Shown piece after piece: positions 14,703-17,312 of a DNA stretch of 17,312 nt. This DNA comes from Natrialbaceae archaeon (GTDB lineage: Archaea > Halobacteriota > Halobacteria > Halobacteriales > Natrialbaceae), in assembly GCA_003552325.1 (NCBI GenBank), contig PUKM01000164.1, positions 1 through 17,312 on the forward strand. Direction: 5' to 3'. The notes under the pieces were generated by a model. That model worked only from the letters and a program-made list of their open reading frames with translations, was not told the DNA's origin and ran no database searches. The position numbers were made by a program, and so were the translations under genes. How positions within the stretch are numbered: the stretch's first letter is position 1; every line of letters starts with the position of its first letter.

Positions 14703-16031
14703 ATGCTAGAAGGTACCAACTGGATCGGCCAGACGTACACCTCGGATCTGGGACGGGACGTCCTCTATGATCTTGCAGAAATCGGTCCCCGACTCGCCGC
14801 GAGCGAGGGAGAGCGTGCGGGTCACGACCGGGTCCTTGAGGCGTTTGAGACCATCGGCCTCCGGAACGTCACGCGTGAACCATTTGCGGTCACGAAGTGG
14901 GAGCGTGACTCTGCCGGCATAGACACGACAACACCGACGGACAGCGCGTTCGAAGCGATCGCCTTACCCGGGTCACCCGGAGACGTGATCACGGGGGAGA
15001 TCGTCCACTTAGGCTACGGACTGCCGGAGGATTTCGACTCCGAGGACTTGGCAGGGAAGATCGTCGTCGCTCGGTCAGACGTTCCCAAATACTATGACCG
15101 GTGGATGCACCGCCGAGAAAAGTACTTTCTTGCACACGACGCCGGTGCAGCAGCCTTCGTCTATCACAACCACGTTCCGGGATGTCTTCCACCGACAGGA
15201 TCGCTTGGCGGGGCAAAAGACGTCATGGGGCCGCTGCCCGCCATTGGGGTAAGTAAAGAAGTCGGCGATCGGCTCGCACTATACTGTAAGGAAACCGAGG
15301 GCACTGTCGAGGGAACAGTGACCGTTGATGTCTCCGTGAGCGAGGGCGAGTCACGTAACGTCGTCGGCGAGGTCGGCCCGGATACTGACGAACGGGTGAT
15401 CGTCGGTGCGCATGTCGACGGCCACGATATCTCCGAGGGTGCACTTGATAACGCCTCAGGAGTCGCTGTGCTCTGTGAAGTTGCTCGGGCCCTCTCAGAA
15501 CACGAATCCGAACTTCAACGGCGTGTACAGTTCGTCGGCTTTGGAGCTGAAGAGATGGGTCTCGTCGGCTCACAGGAGTTCGTTACTGCGCACGATCTCG
15601 ACACTATCACAGCGGTCGTCAATTGTGACGGTGCCGGTCGCGCTCGCGACCTCGTCGCAAAGACGTGTGGGTTCGAAGGAATGGCGGATGCGGTTGAACA
15701 TGTGGCGGGTTCGCTGCGGCATCCATACAGACACGTGCCGGGCGTCAACACCCATAGCGACCACTGGCCGTTCGTTAGTCACGGAGTCCCGGGGGTCCAG
15801 CTTCAGTCCGACACCGGCGACGGACGTGGCTTCGGACACACGTATGCCGACACATTCGACAAAACCGATGTCCGAGCAATTCGTGACCACGCGATCCTCG
15901 CTACGCTACTCACTAGCCAACTAGCAAACACTGACCGGTTGGCCCGGCGGACGCCAGAAAGTATCGCAGCAGAACTGCGTGAGAAAGGGCTTCAAGAGCC
16001 AATGGAGATCGCTGGCGACTGGCCCTTCTGA
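14703..16031 (+). CDS. M28-family zinc aminopeptidase with PA domain
   Basis: A 442-residue metallopeptidase. A protease-associated (PA) insert spans roughly residues 85-215 (GEIVHLGYGLPEDFDSEDLA, GKIVVARS, AAAFVYHN, PLPAIGVSKEVGDRL). The co-catalytic M28 zinc site follows: His237 and Asp239 in GAHVDGHD, bridging Asp249 in GALDNASGV, Glu283 (general base) and Glu284 (ligand) in GAEEMGLVGS, Asp309 in NCDGAG, and His379 in FGHTYADTFDK. All ligands are present, so it should be active on peptides or amino-acid conjugates. No signal peptide is seen, so it is probably intracellular, consistent with processing imported peptides. The start was selected by the TATA spacing; an upstream ATG at 14679 lies inside the TATA region and is rejected. 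Confidence 0.88.
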   Translation: MLEGTNWIGQTYTSDLGRDVLYDLAEIGPRLAASEGERAGHDRVLEAFETIGLRNVTREPFAVTKWERDSAGIDTTTPTDSAFEAIALPGSPGDVITGEIVHLGYGLPEDFDSEDLAGKIVVARSDVPKYYDRWMHRREKYFLAHDAGAAAFVYHNHVPGCLPPTGSLGGAKDVMGPLPAIGVSKEVGDRLALYCKETEGTVEGTVTVDVSVSEGESRNVVGEVGPDTDERVIVGAHVDGHDISEGALDNASGVAVLCEVARALSEHESELQRRVQFVGFGAEEMGLVGSQEFVTAHDLDTITAVVNCDGAGRARDLVAKTCGFEGMADAVEHVAGSLRHPYRHVPGVNTHSDHWPFVSHGVPGVQLQSDTGDGRGFGHTYADTFDKTDVRAIRDHAILATLLTSQLANTDRLARRTPESIAAELREKGLQEPMEIAGDWPF

Positions 16032-16066
16032 GAGAGAAAGCCGGCAGTTGATATTCTCCCACGAGT

Positions 16067-16411
16067 TCAGTTGTGGACTTCTGACTCGCCGATCCACCGG
16101 TACTCCTGCGACTCGGACCAGTACTCGACACGGCCAACTTCGACAAATAAATGAAGCCCAGGATGAACGGCCCCACCCCACCACAGGCCGTTTTCGAGTG
16201 GGGACTCATCCGCGAGTGCGGCAATGAACTCAGCCCGAACCCGTCGCCGCCCATCCTGTCGGAGCCACTCGACAGCACGTTTCGCTTGCTCGCGTGCTGT
16301 GTGCACGTTCACGCTAGTCTGTGGGTCCCACTCCGCAAGGATCACATCGTCAGTCACACTGGGATCGGTACCGGGGCAACCCTCACCACGACGACCGATG
16401 TCTTCAGTCAT
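16067..16411 (-). CDS. Small acidic protein of unknown function
   Basis: A 114-residue protein that I cannot assign to a named family. The N-terminal 25 residues are polar; the rest looks folded: VNVHTAREQAKRAVEWLRQD is a plausible amphipathic helix, RVRAEFIAALADESP a second helix, then WWGGAVHPGLHLFVEVGRVE and YRWIGESEV look like the third helix and wing of a winged-helix domain. A DNA-binding role is therefore possible but unproven. Composition is normal for a haloarchaeal protein, which supports a real gene. Its ATG overlaps the stop of an upstream frame (ATGA at 16408-16411). It converges with the M28 gene, with 35 bp between the stops. Confidence 0.6.
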   Translation of the reverse strand: MTEDIGRRGEGCPGTDPSVTDDVILAEWDPQTSVNVHTAREQAKRAVEWLRQDGRRRVRAEFIAALADESPLENGLWWGGAVHPGLHLFVEVGRVEYWSESQEYRWIGESEVHN

Positions 16412-16776
16412 CGCTCAACGTCACCATCATCGGCGAGCATCACGCCGGAAGCGCTGCGGAACTCGTCGCATGGAGACTCCTCACCGGTTTCTTCATCGGC
16501 TGTGTCCGGCTTTTTGTCCGAGTTGTGTCGTGACGCGTTCGGTTGGTTGCATCTGCAGAAAAAACAAGGTGAGTGCCTCAAGCCTTGATCCCGAGACGGT
16601 TCACTTCCGTCGCTGAGTTGCTGGCGTTGCTGGCATACCAGCGCCGTTGTATTGCCTCGCGACGCCGCGACGGCTATCGAGAGGGAGACACACCCACCAA
16701 CGAGCCTGAACACAGTTCCTCTGTTGGGGGGAACCGATTCGATACCTCTGTTCTTCTGGCTATACGCTCGTGCCAT
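16408..16776 (-). CDS. Doubtful ORF translationally coupled to the small acidic protein
   Basis: An open frame of 122 codons ends in an ATGA overlap with the next gene, and a good TATA box (16801-16810) stands 27-30 bp before its ATG at 16776, both signs of a real leaderless gene. Against it, the N-terminal two thirds are Cys, Ser and Arg rich and not acidic; only the last 40 residues (SDKKPDTADEETGEESPCDE...) look haloarchaeal. It may be a decayed gene in which only the 3' end survives. No family recognised. Together with the hairpins further right, this is all that I see in 16412-16988. Confidence 0.3.
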   Translation of the reverse strand: MARAYSQKNRGIESVPPNRGTVFRLVGGCVSLSIAVAASRGNTTALVCQQRQQLSDGSEPSRDQGLRHSPCFFCRCNQPNASRHNSDKKPDTADEETGEESPCDEFRSASGVMLADDGDVER

Positions 16777-16800
16777 GTGACATTGTGTGTCATGCACTCA

Positions 16801-16810
16801 CATATAAATT
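16801..16810 (-). promoter_or_regulatory. TATA box driving the minus-strand pair at 16067-16776
   Basis: On the minus strand the sequence reads AATTTATATG, a strong haloarchaeal TATA match, correctly spaced for a start at 16776. If that ORF is not real, the box would give a long leader for the downstream 114-residue gene. Confidence 0.4.
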
Positions 16811-16861
16811 GGTCGAGAATATGCCGGGGGCCATCTGTTTCACAAATCGGCAAGGCGGATG

Positions 16862-16882
16862 CTCCGACCCGTGAGGTCGGAG
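16862..16882. repeat. Perfect 8-bp hairpin, candidate mobile-element end
   Basis: CTCCGACC (16862-16869) and GGTCGGAG (16875-16882) pair perfectly around CGTGA. The following GAGGAAGCC resembles the GGAAGCC block of the solo end at 6841-6876. It may be the end of a second, lost element adjacent to the tnpB element that starts at about 16921. Confidence 0.45.
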
Positions 16883-16930
16883 AGGAAGCCGACAGCAGAT
16901 GACACAAACTACCTGACTCAAGGAGAGAGT

Positions 16931-16948
16931 CCCGCCGTTCACGGCGGG
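16931..16948 (+). repeat. Left-end hairpin of the right-hand element
   Basis: CCCGCCG (16931-16937) and CGGCGGG (16942-16948) form a perfect 7-bp stem around TTCA. The core CGCCGTTCACGGCGGG differs at only one position from the left-end hairpin of the mamB element read in tnpB orientation (CGCCGTTTACGGCGGG). Confidence 0.6.
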
Positions 16949-16988
16949 CGTGAATCCGACACTCCACATCACAAACCACGTTCGACGC

Positions 16989-17123
16989 CTACTTTGGGGT
17001 ATCCTCTCTGACTTTCTTCTCTTCGAGGAGTAAGCCCTTCCACGTCAATCCACGGTGCTTCTTCAGTTGCTTCAGCCGTTCGTACTGTTCGTCGTCGTCA
17101 AACTCTATGCGAATTGCGACCAC
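16989..17123 (-). CDS. 44-residue protein divergent from tnpB
   Basis: This is a short minus-strand frame with a GTG start at 17123, reading VVAIRIEFDDDEQYERLKQL, then KKHRGLTWKGLLLEEKKVRE and DTPK. The pattern of a beta-strand (AIRIEF), an acidic turn, a helix and then GLTWKGLLLE is that of small ribbon-helix-helix-like proteins that I recall next to haloarchaeal tnpB genes. It could act as a repressor of the divergent tnpB, 53 bp away. The coding look is convincing (clear strand-helix-helix pattern, conserved-style motif); the function is inference. Confidence 0.55.
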   Translation of the reverse strand: MVAIRIEFDDDEQYERLKQLKKHRGLTWKGLLLEEKKVREDTPK

Positions 17124-17176
17124 ACAGTATCACATTAATAAAACAACTATGTGCGTTACGATATATACAGTAGTTG

Positions 17177-17312
17177 ATGAAGCGAGCCAACACGTTCGAG
17201 GTGGTTCCTCTGTCCGACGAGGACGAGGAGTTGCTTCGACGCCTGTTGGACGCTTCTGCCGCTCTCTGGAACGAGATCAACTACGAACGTCGACAGAACT
17301 ACGCCGATCCCG
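17177..17312 (+). CDS. tnpB: tnpB, 5' part only (runs off the window)
   Basis: The first 45 codons (MKRANTFEVVPLSDEDEELL, then RRLLDASAALWNEINYERRQ, then NYADP) are the N-terminus of a haloarchaeal TnpB of a subfamily distinct from the mamB-inserted one: the first strand is followed by a helix with the family pattern of Leu, Ala and Trp-Asn. The rest, including the RuvC motifs, lies outside the window, so completeness and activity cannot be judged. Confidence 0.75.
   Translation, partial: MKRANTFEVVPLSDEDEELLRRLLDASAALWNEINYERRQNYADP

Larger units (their letters stand above)
16921..17312 (+). mobile_element. Left part of another IS1341-type element (cut by window end)
   Basis: The unit comprises a left-end hairpin, a small minus-strand ORF and a plus-strand tnpB start running off the window. 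Its tnpB belongs to a different subfamily from the one in mamB, while the end hairpins are alike. The left boundary is estimated from the hairpin and is not exact. Confidence 0.55.

Noticed and set aside
16862..16948. Two hairpins in a row as a possible CRISPR repeat or tRNA
   Set aside because: The two hairpins differ in sequence, there is no repeated spacer pattern, and no cloverleaf or T-loop motif could be drawn.

Overview
This window looks like a chromosome or megaplasmid segment of a halophilic archaeon (Halobacteria). The proteins are rich in Asp and Glu, the DNA is GC-rich, the substrate-binding protein has a twin-arginine plus lipobox signal, several genes have a TATA box about 27 bp upstream of the ATG (leaderless transcripts), and the mobile DNA is haloarchaeal IS1341-type (IS200/IS605 superfamily, TnpB only). 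The species cannot be named from the sequence.

Left part (1-5440) is a methylaspartate (glutamate mutase) operon damaged by mobile elements. A decayed tnpB with its end hairpin (1-450) precedes mamA (cobalamin-binding glutamate mutase small subunit), mamB (catalytic subunit) and mal (methylaspartate ammonia-lyase). Together these convert glutamate to mesaconate plus ammonia. A complete IS1341-type element (about 2522-3972) sits in the last codons of mamB. It replaces the natural C-terminus with a short element-encoded tail and separates mamB from mal. A hairpin-bearing scar follows mal (about 5310-5440), where the next operon gene may have been lost.

Middle part (5443-12799) is a peptide or amino-acid-conjugate uptake block: a divergent AbgA-like M20 amidohydrolase, then a five-gene dipeptide/oligopeptide ABC transporter operon (substrate-binding protein, two permeases, two ATPases). 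The most striking observation is that the substrate-binding protein appears circularly permuted. The segment that forms the C-terminal third of DppA-type proteins comes first, directly after the lipoprotein signal, and the DppA N-terminal two thirds come second.

Right part (12808-16411) holds an unpaired TldD/PmbA-family protein without the HExxxH motif, a small two-helix membrane protein, a PA-domain M28 aminopeptidase and a small conserved-looking protein of unknown function. With the transporter and AbgA-like enzyme, this reads as a peptide-salvage neighbourhood that could feed glutamate to the mutase pathway; that link is inference. The right edge (16860-17312) enters another IS1341-type element: end hairpins, a 44-codon divergent ORF and the first 45 codons of a tnpB of a different subfamily.
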